A DNA stretch of 6,736 bases from Promethearchaeota archaeon (GCA_016840695.1 JAEORV010000087.1:1-6736), one strand, 5' to 3'. Shown: positions 1 to 5,750, counted from the stretch's first letter. Notes: a model not told the origin generated them from the letters alone. Numbers and translations are program-made.

Positions 1-215
1 GCAGAAAGAGCCACTTGACCTCGAATACCATGCTGATTCTCATAGAGGCCCCAAGTGCAATTAGAAAACCAGGCTGCTTCAATATCTTTAAAATCTAAAT
101 CGGTATCGTTTTTAGTTACTTCAAGAACCTCACCCGTCATTTGTTTCATGCCTTTATCGAGAAATTTACCGAACTTGGTCATTCCAACGCTATAAATGTA
201 TACATTATCGCTCAC
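1..215 (-). CDS. Thiolase-like protein (SCP-x / archaeal acetyl-CoA acetyltransferase type), N-terminal part
   Basis: Only the first 71 codons are inside the window; the gene continues past base 1. The translation begins VSDNVYIYSVGMTKFGKF and later reads SNCTWGLYENQHGIRGQVAL. The VGMTKFG segment and the W-G-(x)n-Q-x-x-IRGQVAL segment are typical of the N-terminal region of SCP-x type and archaeal thiolases, which condense or cleave acyl-CoA thioesters in the cytoplasm. The catalytic Cys and His lie beyond the window, so activity cannot be judged. I chose the GTG at 215 because family members start only a few residues before VYI; a second in-frame GTG at 224 is possible, and an in-frame stop lies just upstream of that. 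The gene diverges from the FAD/Fe-S operon. Archaeal thiolases of this type often sit beside a DUF35 protein and HMG-CoA synthase, but those genes would be outside this window. Family assignment is fairly sure; the exact substrate is unknown. Confidence 0.8.
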   Translation of the reverse strand, partial: MSDNVYIYSVGMTKFGKFLDKGMKQMTGEVLEVTKNDTDLDFKDIEAAWFSNCTWGLYENQHGIRGQVALS

Positions 216-309
216 ATTAATCACTTTTTCTTTTTAATCTATTACTGCATTAGATTTGATCCTATTCTATAATAAGAATCAGTATTATTTAGCAAAACAA
301 TTAATGAAC

Positions 310-323
310 AATATTTAAATATT
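310..323. repeat. 14-bp perfect AT palindrome in the divergent region
   Basis: AATATTTAAATATT reads identically on both strands. It lies in the 178-bp gap between the divergent thiolase-like and FAD-enzyme genes. It could be a symmetric operator or a TATA-like element. In DNA this AT-rich a palindrome of this length can also arise by chance, so the functional claim is weak. The same gap also contains a 5-bp inverted repeat (ATTCT at 264-268, AGAAT at 275-279) around an ATAATA core, which may be the TATA region of the leftward thiolase gene. Confidence 0.35.
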
Positions 324-339
324 ATGATTACGTAAATAC

Positions 340-352
340 TTAAATAATTTAA
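340..352 (+). promoter_or_regulatory. Putative TATA element of the FAD/Fe-S operon
   Basis: TTAAATAATTTAA is a palindromic, TATA-like stretch. Its centre is about 48 bp before the ATG at 394, so transcription starting 25-27 bp downstream would give a leader of roughly 20 nt. That leader would carry the GGGTG ribosome binding site at 378-382. Assignment rests on composition and spacing only. Confidence 0.4.
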
Positions 353-393
353 AGCGATAAGCAACCACGTAATTTTTGGGTGTAGAGCGAATT

Positions 394-1908
394 ATGAATG
401 AACTACAGAATGTATATGAGCAGATAGAGAATATAGTAGGAACAAAATTTGTCTCAGATTCAAAACCAATTTGTTATTCTTATTCCATGAATTGCGATGC
501 TGTTCTTCAGGGCATCCCAGAGATCGTTGTACGACCTGGTAATGCTGAGGAAATATCTGCAATCTTAAAAGCTGCAAATCAATATGGCGTGAAGATAATT
601 CCTAGAGGAGGAGGTGCTGACTTAACGGGAGGCGCAAAACCAATCGGAGATGGAGGTATAGTATTAGATTTAACTCGAATGAATAAGGTATTAGATGTAG
701 ACGAGAGAAATCAAATCGTTACCGTTGAAACGGGAATTTCCTGGAGCGAGTTGTGCGATTACCTAAGCAAGATTGGCGTTGGATATTATACTGGTTCGAC
801 GGGTCCTGCCTCTGGATTCTCTGCAACGATCGGTGGGGGTCTATCGAATAACTCAGTTGGAGGGGGCGGTGCCGCAATGTATGGAGCAGTAACAGAACAA
901 TGCGTTGGATTAGAAGTGGTGCTACCTACTGGAGAAATAATTTTTACCGGTACTAAAGCCAACTCTTTCTGTGAAAAGCCTCTAACAAGATTTGGAATGG
1001 GTGCCGATTATTCAGGGATATTTTTAGGAGACGTAGGAATTCATGGTGTGAAAACGAAAGCCTCATTCAACATGTATCCTCTTCCAGAATACGCTGCATA
1101 TGGTACTTATGATATAAAAAAACTCCAGGGAGTAGCTCCCTCAGATAGAGTTATCGAAGTAATGATGAAGTGGCAACAAAATCATCTCCCATTACATGAT
1201 TTTTATTTCTGGCCTCAAGCTTATGCAAGAATTTTAAAAGCAGCAAATGTGTTTCCTCCTATTAGCAACGCAAAAGTAAGGGGTGGCTTTTTATTCTATA
1301 CTGCCGTAGCAAAAACTCAAAAAGAATTAGATGTAAATGTAGAAAAAATTGAAAAAATTGCCAGCGACGCTGAATTGCGTAAATTGGGAGATAGTGTAGA
1401 AGAAGGTAATTTAGGAAAGTGGTTTTACGAGGAAGAGGGAAGGTGGCAGTGGGCTCACGCGTATTGGGGGTTATCGGGTACGAATGCGGGTACTTGCGGG
1501 TGCTGCTTGAAGGCTCCTACTTATCATCTGCCAGATTATGTAAAATTATACGAAGAATGGAATCAAAGAAACCAACCCAAACTAGATGAGGCTGGTGGAG
1601 GAAGTGCGTCTTTTATTGTATTTGGCGTGCACCCGTGTTATATTGACGTAACTGGGGGGCTTTTATTTGTTGACGCTGATCCAAAATTCAGACCTATTCA
1701 GTACGAATTGTGGAGGGACTTGATTATTGCTCAACTGAAAGAATTAGGCGGAATGCACTATTGGATGGGCGAGATAATCGGACAAGCCATGGTAGAAAGT
1801 GGAGCTTTGTCAAAAGAATATTATAACTTTATGATTTCCATTAAAAAGGCTTTAGATCCAAACGGAATATTGAGTCCGGGCAAGTTTCACTTGACTGAAA
1901 ACTATTAA
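394..1908 (+). CDS. FAD-dependent oxidoreductase, VAO/PCMH-type (FAD_binding_4 plus FAD-oxidase C domain)
   Basis: This 504-residue protein is a flavoenzyme with a PCMH-type FAD-binding domain. The FAD site is visible as PRGGGADLTGGA (about residues 70-81) and the glycine-rich run around 135-159 (STGPASGFSATIGGG, then SNNSVGGGG), followed by GLEVVLPTGEI. The C-terminus ends in KKALDPNGILSPGKF (about 484-498), the standard end of the FAD-oxidase C domain, and it most resembles the vanillyl-alcohol oxidase / 4-cresol dehydrogenase branch. The metal-binding GHxGDGNxH motif of GlcD and D-lactate dehydrogenases is absent, so I do not call it glycolate or lactate dehydrogenase. An odd cysteine cluster, TCGCC, lies near residue 367. 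I chose the ATG at 394 because GGGTG lies 11 bases upstream; a TTG at 376 would add six residues but would contain that site. The Fe-S protein gene follows after 11 bp, so electrons from the reduced FAD probably pass to it. The substrate is unknown. Confidence 0.85.
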   Translation: MNELQNVYEQIENIVGTKFVSDSKPICYSYSMNCDAVLQGIPEIVVRPGNAEEISAILKAANQYGVKIIPRGGGADLTGGAKPIGDGGIVLDLTRMNKVLDVDERNQIVTVETGISWSELCDYLSKIGVGYYTGSTGPASGFSATIGGGLSNNSVGGGGAAMYGAVTEQCVGLEVVLPTGEIIFTGTKANSFCEKPLTRFGMGADYSGIFLGDVGIHGVKTKASFNMYPLPEYAAYGTYDIKKLQGVAPSDRVIEVMMKWQQNHLPLHDFYFWPQAYARILKAANVFPPISNAKVRGGFLFYTAVAKTQKELDVNVEKIEKIASDAELRKLGDSVEEGNLGKWFYEEEGRWQWAHAYWGLSGTNAGTCGCCLKAPTYHLPDYVKLYEEWNQRNQPKLDEAGGGSASFIVFGVHPCYIDVTGGLLFVDADPKFRPIQYELWRDLIIAQLKELGGMHYWMGEIIGQAMVESGALSKEYYNFMISIKKALDPNGILSPGKFHLTENY

Positions 1909-1919
1909 AGGTGTTATAA

Positions 1920-3173
1920 ATGAGTGACATAGAAGAAAATAAAGAGATTGTAGAAGGGCCATTATCGAATTTAGAACAAGTAAGCGCTGCGGCGTTAGCG
2001 TGCATACATTGTGGACAATGTCGAGTTGCTACTTTTCCTGCCAAGGGAATTTATCAAGTATGTCCAGTGTATAAAACGGATGTTACCCCCAAGTTCGAGC
2101 CGTATTTCGCTCGTGGTAAAAACCTGATTCTGAAAGGACTTTTGTGGGGGCATTTAGAATTAAGTAAGGAACTCAGCGATATCATTTTCCAGTGTTCTCT
2201 CTGCGGAGCGTGTGAAGAGTTTTGTCATAATGCATATAATGAAAACATTGATTTTGCAAACCATAGATGGGTAGAACATGTGAAGGTGTTTGAAGCCCTT
2301 CGAGCAGATTTAGTGGAAGCGGGATTTGCCTTGGAAACACATGTCCCCATGAATAGAGCAATGGTCGAGTTATTGAACCCATACGGTCGAGATAATAAAG
2401 AGAAAGCAAGTTGGACAGAAAAATTAGATTTTCCAATAAAAGATGCGAGCAAGGATAACGCAGAGATACTTTATTTCGTTGGGTGCACTGCCGCTTTAAC
2501 TCCTGCGATTCAAGAGGTTGCGATCAATACGGCCAAAATTCTTAATAAAATTGGGGTTGATTTCGCAATTTTTGGTGAAAAAGAAGTGTGTTGCGGTAGC
2601 GTGGCAAAAAGAACTGGCGATCTAAAAGCTTTTGATAACGTTGTTGATAAAAATGTAAAATTATTCGAAGAAAAAGGGATAAAGAAGATAATAACCAGTT
2701 GTGCTGGATGTTATCGCACCCTCAAAAAGGATTACGAAGGTAAATTAAGCGACATCGAAATATTACACACCATTGAATTTTTAGATGATCTGATAAAGCA
2801 AGATCAAGTCAAGTTAAAAAATTTGGACATTCAAACAACCTATCACGATCCTTGCCATATAGGGAGACACATGGGACTTTACGAGGTACCAAGAACGATA
2901 CTAAACAAAATCTCTACTTTGATTGAAATGAAAACAAATCGTGAAGGGGCAATGTGTTGTGGAGCTGGTGGCGGCGTGAAAAAGGGAAATCCCGAATTAG
3001 CGCTTGAAATGGCTAAAAATCGAATTAAAGAAGCGGAAGAAACTGGTGTTAACACCTTGGTAAGCACGTGTCCATTTTGCTATAGAAATTTATCGGACGC
3101 AATAATTGCGTTAAATTCAGACCTCAAAATGGTTGACCTGGTGGAGTTATTTTTAGAAGCCATTGAAAATTGA
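1920..3173 (+). CDS. Fe-S oxidoreductase with two 4Fe-4S motifs and two CCG domains (GlcF/HdrD-like)
   Basis: This 417-residue protein is the likely electron-transfer partner of the upstream FAD enzyme. The N-terminal part holds two ferredoxin-like motifs. The first uses C28, C31, C34 and C48; the second uses C92, C95, C98 and C102. Two CCG domains follow. The first has C189, C224-C225-G and C261-AG-C264; the second has C312, C346-C347-G and C384-PF-C387. In HdrB/HdrD and related proteins CCG domains bind non-cubane 4Fe-4S clusters, and the GlcF/LldE family pairs them with FAD dehydrogenases. In cluster 1 the gap between the third and fourth cysteines is 13 residues rather than the usual three, and cluster 2 ends in CHN rather than CP. 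No transmembrane segment is evident, so a membrane or quinone link is not shown. The start is supported by GGTG at 1910-1913, six bases before the ATG. A T-tract follows the stop. The family call is firm; the physiological acceptor is not known. Confidence 0.88.
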   Translation: MSDIEENKEIVEGPLSNLEQVSAAALACIHCGQCRVATFPAKGIYQVCPVYKTDVTPKFEPYFARGKNLILKGLLWGHLELSKELSDIIFQCSLCGACEEFCHNAYNENIDFANHRWVEHVKVFEALRADLVEAGFALETHVPMNRAMVELLNPYGRDNKEKASWTEKLDFPIKDASKDNAEILYFVGCTAALTPAIQEVAINTAKILNKIGVDFAIFGEKEVCCGSVAKRTGDLKAFDNVVDKNVKLFEEKGIKKIITSCAGCYRTLKKDYEGKLSDIEILHTIEFLDDLIKQDQVKLKNLDIQTTYHDPCHIGRHMGLYEVPRTILNKISTLIEMKTNREGAMCCGAGGGVKKGNPELALEMAKNRIKEAEETGVNTLVSTCPFCYRNLSDAIIALNSDLKMVDLVELFLEAIEN

Positions 3174-3180
3174 TCTATTC

Positions 3181-3209
3181 CTTTTTTTTTCTTTCCTACT
3201 TTTTCTTTT
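3181..3209 (+). terminator. Archaeal U-tract terminator after the FAD/Fe-S operon
   Basis: Three T-runs (nine, five and four T) separated by short C-containing spacers begin eight bases after the TGA of the Fe-S gene. Oligo-U tracts without a strong hairpin are the usual intrinsic termination signal for archaeal RNA polymerase. Confidence 0.7.
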
Positions 3210-3267
3210 AAATAGTTTCTATCACGGTCGTATCACTAACATTAATAGAATACTTACAACTACATCC

Positions 3268-3275
3268 TTATAATA
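3268..3275 (+). promoter_or_regulatory. Putative TATA box for a leaderless small gene
   Basis: TTATAATA is centred about 24-25 bp before the ATG at 3296. In archaea the TATA box lies about 25-27 bp before the transcription start, so the mRNA would begin at or next to the ATG. No GGAG/GGTG motif lies between the box and the ATG, which also fits a leaderless message. Confidence 0.45.
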
Positions 3276-3295
3276 CAAATCTATGTGATAAAAAA

Positions 3296-3457
3296 ATGGT
3301 AGTAAAAACTGCGTCACGAATGAAGGGGTTTATGTTGTGTGAAAAATGCAACAGCATGATGTTCACGAGGCGAATTGCTGCGAATAGCTCTGATCCTACA
3401 AAATTCATTGATGTAAACCAGTGCGATGTCTGTCGCTTCTGGATTCCTTTAGATTAA
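3296..3457 (+). CDS. Small CxxC/CxxC zinc-ribbon-like protein (53 aa)
   Basis: This short frame encodes 53 residues. It contains C15-EK-C18 and C43-DV-C46, a spacing of 24 residues between the pairs, which is typical of a small zinc ribbon binding one metal ion. The first pair follows a hydrophobic stretch (GFML) and the second precedes RFWIPLD at the C-terminus, so the knuckles are arranged as in rubredoxin-like and ribosomal/transcription-factor ribbons. The gene stands alone between a terminator upstream and a T-tract downstream, and has a TATA-like element at leaderless spacing. I do not recognise a specific family; it could act in nucleic-acid binding, in protein interaction, or as a subunit of a larger machine. 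Evidence that it is real is the paired cysteines, the open frame fitting between two termination signals, and the promoter spacing. An in-frame ATG at codon 9 is an alternative start. Confidence 0.65.
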   Translation: MVVKTASRMKGFMLCEKCNSMMFTRRIAANSSDPTKFIDVNQCDVCRFWIPLD

Positions 3458-3490
3458 TCTTCAAGGTATTAATCCTTATTTTTTATTTTT
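3451..3490 (+). terminator. Putative terminator of the small zinc-ribbon gene
   Basis: A perfect 10-bp palindrome (AGATTAATCT, 3451-3460) spans the stop codon. It is followed by a weak 4-bp stem (AAGG at 3463-3466 with CCTT at 3474-3477) and then T-runs of six and five (3479-3490). The T-runs are the main evidence for termination; the stems are too short to be convincing alone. It lies between convergent genes. Confidence 0.5.
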
Positions 3491-3513
3491 CAATTATAAT
3501 AAATAATGTTGAA

Positions 3514-4419
3514 TTAATCCTCGTAGTCGTCAAAAATATCTCTTAACGGAGATTTTTGCAACTGTTTTAAGAATTCTTCGTAATTATTGGGACAATATTT
3601 AGTTGCCGCTTCTTCTAAAATGTGAATAGTGGCATTATCGAACTGCTCTTTATTTAGCGATTCTTTTTTTTCTTCCTGTAATTCGCGAGATTTCATGTAA
3701 TATCTCAAGATATTTATGCCGTCTCGCACGGTATAAGGTTCATCGTGGTTGTGAGAATTTTGGAGAAAATCAACGCAATACTCTAAAATTTCATCTGAAG
3801 CAAATGGTAAGTTGTACTTAAGGATTTTTAACTCGTCTGCTCTATTGGGGAACTCGATATAAATCTTAGGCTGGAGGCGGCTCTGAATGTATTCTGGGAT
3901 CTCGTACGTGCTGCTATCGCTATTCATGGTGACGCACAGCCGGAAATCCTCGTGAGCATAAATCCTGATACCTGCAATGATGCTCTCGATGTATCTACGC
4001 TTGTCCATTAAAGGAGCCAATGATGCCCAACTTTTTTCGCTCATTCGATTTCCTTCGTCTAATAAACATACTCCTCCCTTTAAAATTGCTGAAACTAACG
4101 AACTGGCAACATACGCAATTTGATTTCCTGAGGCAATAACCGGACTGATTAATAAATCTTCAGGTCTCGTATCCATTGTACATTGAAAAATATATACATC
4201 TTTACCCATCCTTTTTCCCGTAGCATAGGCTAGTGTCGTTTTTCCAACGCCTGGTTTTCCAAGAATTCTGGGATTTAGTGGAAGATCGTTATCATCAACA
4301 ACTAGCCATGCCGCTTTTAATTCATTAATTGGATCCTCATTTCCAACCCAATCCATGTTCACATCTGCGGGTTCTGTTAATATTAACTCGATACCAGAAA
4401 CGGTGATTTTTTCGCTCAT
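3514..4419 (-). CDS. MoxR/NorQ-type AAA+ ATPase (AAA_5 family)
   Basis: This 301-residue protein is a single-domain AAA+ ATPase. Walker A is GKPGVGKT (residues 54-61) and Walker B is VCLLDEGNR (117-125) with the D-E pair at 121-122. Sensor 1 is VTMNSD with N166, the likely arginine finger is R181 in IQSRLQP, and a sensor-2-like arginine is R232 in TVRDG. The FQCTMDTRPEDLL segment (78-90) after the first helix is typical of the MoxR/CbbQ/NorQ group. These form hexameric rings that remodel or load cofactors into partner proteins, usually with a VWA-domain partner. No VWA gene is in the window. The C-terminal 80 residues form the helical lid and end in an acidic tail (DIFDDYED). The protein has no signal or membrane segment and is probably cytoplasmic. 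No ribosome binding site is evident, so the message may be leaderless or nearly so. It is divergently transcribed from small GTPase A, and the shared gap could couple their regulation. The client is unknown. Confidence 0.87.
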   Translation of the reverse strand: MSEKITVSGIELILTEPADVNMDWVGNEDPINELKAAWLVVDDNDLPLNPRILGKPGVGKTTLAYATGKRMGKDVYIFQCTMDTRPEDLLISPVIASGNQIAYVASSLVSAILKGGVCLLDEGNRMSEKSWASLAPLMDKRRYIESIIAGIRIYAHEDFRLCVTMNSDSSTYEIPEYIQSRLQPKIYIEFPNRADELKILKYNLPFASDEILEYCVDFLQNSHNHDEPYTVRDGINILRYYMKSRELQEEKKESLNKEQFDNATIHILEEAATKYCPNNYEEFLKQLQKSPLRDIFDDYED

Positions 4420-4440
4420 GATGTATTCAATTTTTTCTCA

Positions 4441-4456
4441 ATATTTAAAATATATT
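4441..4456 (-). promoter_or_regulatory. Putative TATA region of the AAA+ ATPase gene
   Basis: On the minus strand this reads AATATATTTTAAATAT and lies 22-37 bp before the ATG at 4419. That spacing predicts transcription beginning at or a few bases before the start codon. The call depends on AT composition and position only. Confidence 0.4.
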
Positions 4457-4485
4457 CTGTCAGGGTAATTAATTTTTCTTGTTAG

Positions 4486-4513
4486 AATTGTATTACTATT
4501 TGAAAATACAATT
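4486..4513. repeat. 9-bp perfect inverted repeat with 10-bp spacer (candidate operator)
   Basis: AATTGTATT (4486-4494) is followed after ten bases by its exact reverse complement AATACAATT (4505-4513). The centre-to-centre distance is 19 bp, about two helical turns, which suits a dimeric regulator. It sits between the putative promoters of the AAA+ ATPase and GTPase A, upstream of both. No other copy was seen in the window. Confidence 0.45.
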
Positions 4514-4529
4514 ATCTTAAAAAAAAAAG

Positions 4530-4568
4530 TATATAAGAATAAACTAGCGCTAAATATATAAGAATAAA
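4530..4568 (+). promoter_or_regulatory. Tandem TATA promoters in a 14-bp direct repeat, upstream of GTPase A
   Basis: TATATAAGAATAAA occurs at 4530-4543 and again, unchanged, at 4555-4568, 25 bp apart. Each copy begins with an archaeal-type TATA box. The first is preceded by a run of ten A (4519-4528), which could serve as a purine-rich BRE. Expected starts are near 4560 and 4585, giving leaders of about 63 and 38 nt before the ATG at 4623. This could be two starts for one gene, or a duplicated regulatory element. Confidence 0.55.
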
Positions 4569-4609
4569 ATTCAATACCGATTCATCGTAAAACTATAAAG
4601 AGAATGGAG

Positions 4610-4619
4610 AAAGATCTTT
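4610..4619 (+). promoter_or_regulatory. AAAGATCTTT palindrome directly before the GTPase A start
   Basis: This perfect 10-bp palindrome ends three bases before the ATG at 4623. A GGAG at 4606-4609 just before it could be the ribosome binding site, but the 13-base spacing is long. A one-mismatch copy sits at the same distance from the PPC gene start (5294-5303). Confidence 0.4.
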
Positions 4620-4622
4620 AAA

Positions 4623-5192
4623 ATGTCTGAAGAAAAACACATGGAATATGTCCTAAAACTCGTAGTTTTAGGCGACGCTGCCGTCGGTAAAACCTCATTG
4701 ATTAATCAGTACATCGAAAACAGCTTTAAAGAGGATTATAAACCAACTCTCGGAGTAAACATCGTTACAAAGAATATTCCCCTAAAAAGTAACTCCAATA
4801 CCGTGGTAAGATTGGTTTTATGGGACCTTGCTGCTCAATCAAAGTACGACCTTTCCCGTCAAATGTTTTTTCAAGGATGCTCTGGCGCTCTCTTCGTATA
4901 CGATATTACTCGACCTGTTTCAAAAAATAATATTCAACTAAAATGGTACAAAGATTTATTAAAGTTTGCAGGAACAAGATCAGCCAAAGAAGGGACGTAT
5001 CTCCTATTAGGTAACAAGAGTGATTTAACTGACACGCGCAGAATTACAAGAGAAGAAGGAGAAGAGTTAAGTAGGGAATTAAACGCTATAGAATTCATTG
5101 AAACCAGTGCAAAATACGGAGATAATGTCGAAAAAGCGTTTGAAACCTTAGTGGATTATATCATAAATAGACCTAATGCGAAGTTATCATGA
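4623..5192 (+). CDS. Rab/Ras-like small GTPase A with altered P-loop and DxxG motif
   Basis: This 189-residue protein is a stand-alone Ras-superfamily GTPase, closest in style to Rab proteins. The G motifs are: G1 GDAAVGKTS (17-25), G2 threonine T42 in YKPTLGVN, G3 WDLAAQ (67-72), G4 NKSD (131-134) and G5 ETSAK (160-164). Two alanines are unusual. A20 stands where Ras has Gly13, and A71 replaces the invariant glycine of DxxG (Ras Gly60); the catalytic-type glutamine Q72 is kept. In Ras, change of Gly60 to Ala disturbs the switch on GTP binding, so this protein may cycle poorly or work as a fixed-state binder; this is inference. There is no C-terminal cysteine for prenylation and no membrane segment. 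Sequence similarity along its length, including the MSEEK start, shows it is a paralogue of GTPase B at 5751. It has its own upstream promoter region and diverges from the AAA+ ATPase. The GTPase assignment is firm; the pathway is unknown. Confidence 0.93.
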   Translation: MSEEKHMEYVLKLVVLGDAAVGKTSLINQYIENSFKEDYKPTLGVNIVTKNIPLKSNSNTVVRLVLWDLAAQSKYDLSRQMFFQGCSGALFVYDITRPVSKNNIQLKWYKDLLKFAGTRSAKEGTYLLLGNKSDLTDTRRITREEGEELSRELNAIEFIETSAKYGDNVEKAFETLVDYIINRPNAKLS

Positions 5193-5223
5193 AAACGGAT
5201 AGGTAATAAACAACATGCATAAG

Positions 5224-5232
5224 CTTTATATT
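5224..5232 (+). promoter_or_regulatory. Possible TATA box for the PPC / GTPase B operon
   Basis: CTTTATATT in the 114-bp gap after GTPase A resembles the archaeal TTTATA consensus. It would predict transcription starting near 5255 with a leader of about 50 nt. There is no T-tract between GTPase A and this point, so read-through from GTPase A is also possible. Confidence 0.3.
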
Positions 5233-5293
5233 CATAAAAAATAATAAAGAAATCATTAGGTTATCAATAAAAATAAGTACGAATATTAAAATC

Positions 5294-5303
5294 AAGGATC
5301 TTT
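5294..5303 (+). promoter_or_regulatory. AAGGATCTTT element before the PPC gene start
   Basis: This element differs by one base from the palindrome in front of GTPase A and likewise ends three bases before the ATG (5307). The AAGGA part may act as a weak ribosome binding site. The identical position relative to two start codons suggests a shared translational or regulatory signal, or shared ancestry of the upstream regions. Confidence 0.4.
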
Positions 5304-5306
5304 GCA

Positions 5307-5735
5307 ATGAAAAGTATTGAAAGACATGTAAGTAGAGTGATTGTTGGAAGGATATATCCTGATGAGGATTTAATTGACGGAATTACTGAAATTGTAATAC
5401 AGCACGATATTAATGGAGGTCTCGTGAATGTTATTGGCGCCCTTAAAAAAGTTTCTTTAGGATTCTTTAATATTGAGAAGGGTGAATATAAATTTAAAAC
5501 ATTCGATGAGGATGTAGAATTAATCTCGTGCATGGGTAACATCGCTTATGGGAATACTGGACCGGTAATTCACTTACATGTAACAGTAGCTAGGGAAGAT
5601 TATAGCGTTATAGCTGGGCATTTAAGTCAGCCTAGCATCATCTCAGTAACAGGGGAAGTTTATATATATGAAATTGACCAGAAATTAAAACGGGCAGTAG
5701 ACCCACAATTTGGTTTATCACTTTTAGATATATAG
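5307..5735 (+). CDS. PPC/PCC-domain (DUF296) protein
   Basis: This 142-residue protein consists almost entirely of one PPC domain (plant and prokaryote conserved, DUF296). The diagnostic segment is PVIHLHVTVAREDYSVIAGHL (about 86-106), which keeps H89, H91 and H105 and the AGHL turn; bacterial and archaeal members usually read HxHxxx(n)GGHL. The upstream GALKKVSLGFF stretch (44-54) and the following VTGEVYIYEI strand also fit the fold. Known prokaryotic structures are trimers with the histidines near a possible metal site. In plants the domain is found in AT-hook DNA-binding proteins, but here there is no AT-hook, so a DNA role is not supported. The biochemical function is not known. GTPase B starts 15 bp after its stop, so the two genes are probably co-transcribed. 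The position between two paralogous GTPases suggests a shared process, which is inference only. Confidence 0.83.
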   Translation: MKSIERHVSRVIVGRIYPDEDLIDGITEIVIQHDINGGLVNVIGALKKVSLGFFNIEKGEYKFKTFDEDVELISCMGNIAYGNTGPVIHLHVTVAREDYSVIAGHLSQPSIISVTGEVYIYEIDQKLKRAVDPQFGLSLLDI

Positions 5736-5750
5736 AGAAGGATTATAGGA

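Noticed and set aside
376..393. TTG start for the FAD enzyme, six codons upstream
   Set aside because: The GGGTG ribosome binding site falls inside this extension and fits the ATG at 394 at 11 bases.
392..577. Minus-strand open frame of 61 codons inside the FAD gene
   Set aside because: It lies fully opposite a well-supported coding region and its translation shows no domain-like pattern.
1841..2044. Minus-strand frame with several Cys/His residues (HCPQCMH)
   Set aside because: The Cys/His pattern is the antisense image of the first 4Fe-4S motif and the frame spans the junction of two real genes.
2182..2452. Two overlapping minus-strand frames opposite the Fe-S gene
   Set aside because: They mirror the coding bias of the CCG protein on the other strand and have no recognisable motifs or start signals.
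2879..3067. Minus-strand frame opposite the end of the Fe-S gene
   Set aside because: It is antisense to the second CCG domain and has low-complexity content only.
4519..4528. Run of ten A as a minus-strand terminator (T-tract)
   Set aside because: No minus-strand gene ends there; the only minus-strand gene nearby starts at 4419 further downstream, so the run is more likely promoter-associated.
5264..5542. Minus-strand frame of 92 codons opposite the PPC gene
   Set aside because: The plus strand encodes a clear PPC domain; the antisense product is Ser/Ile-rich without motifs.
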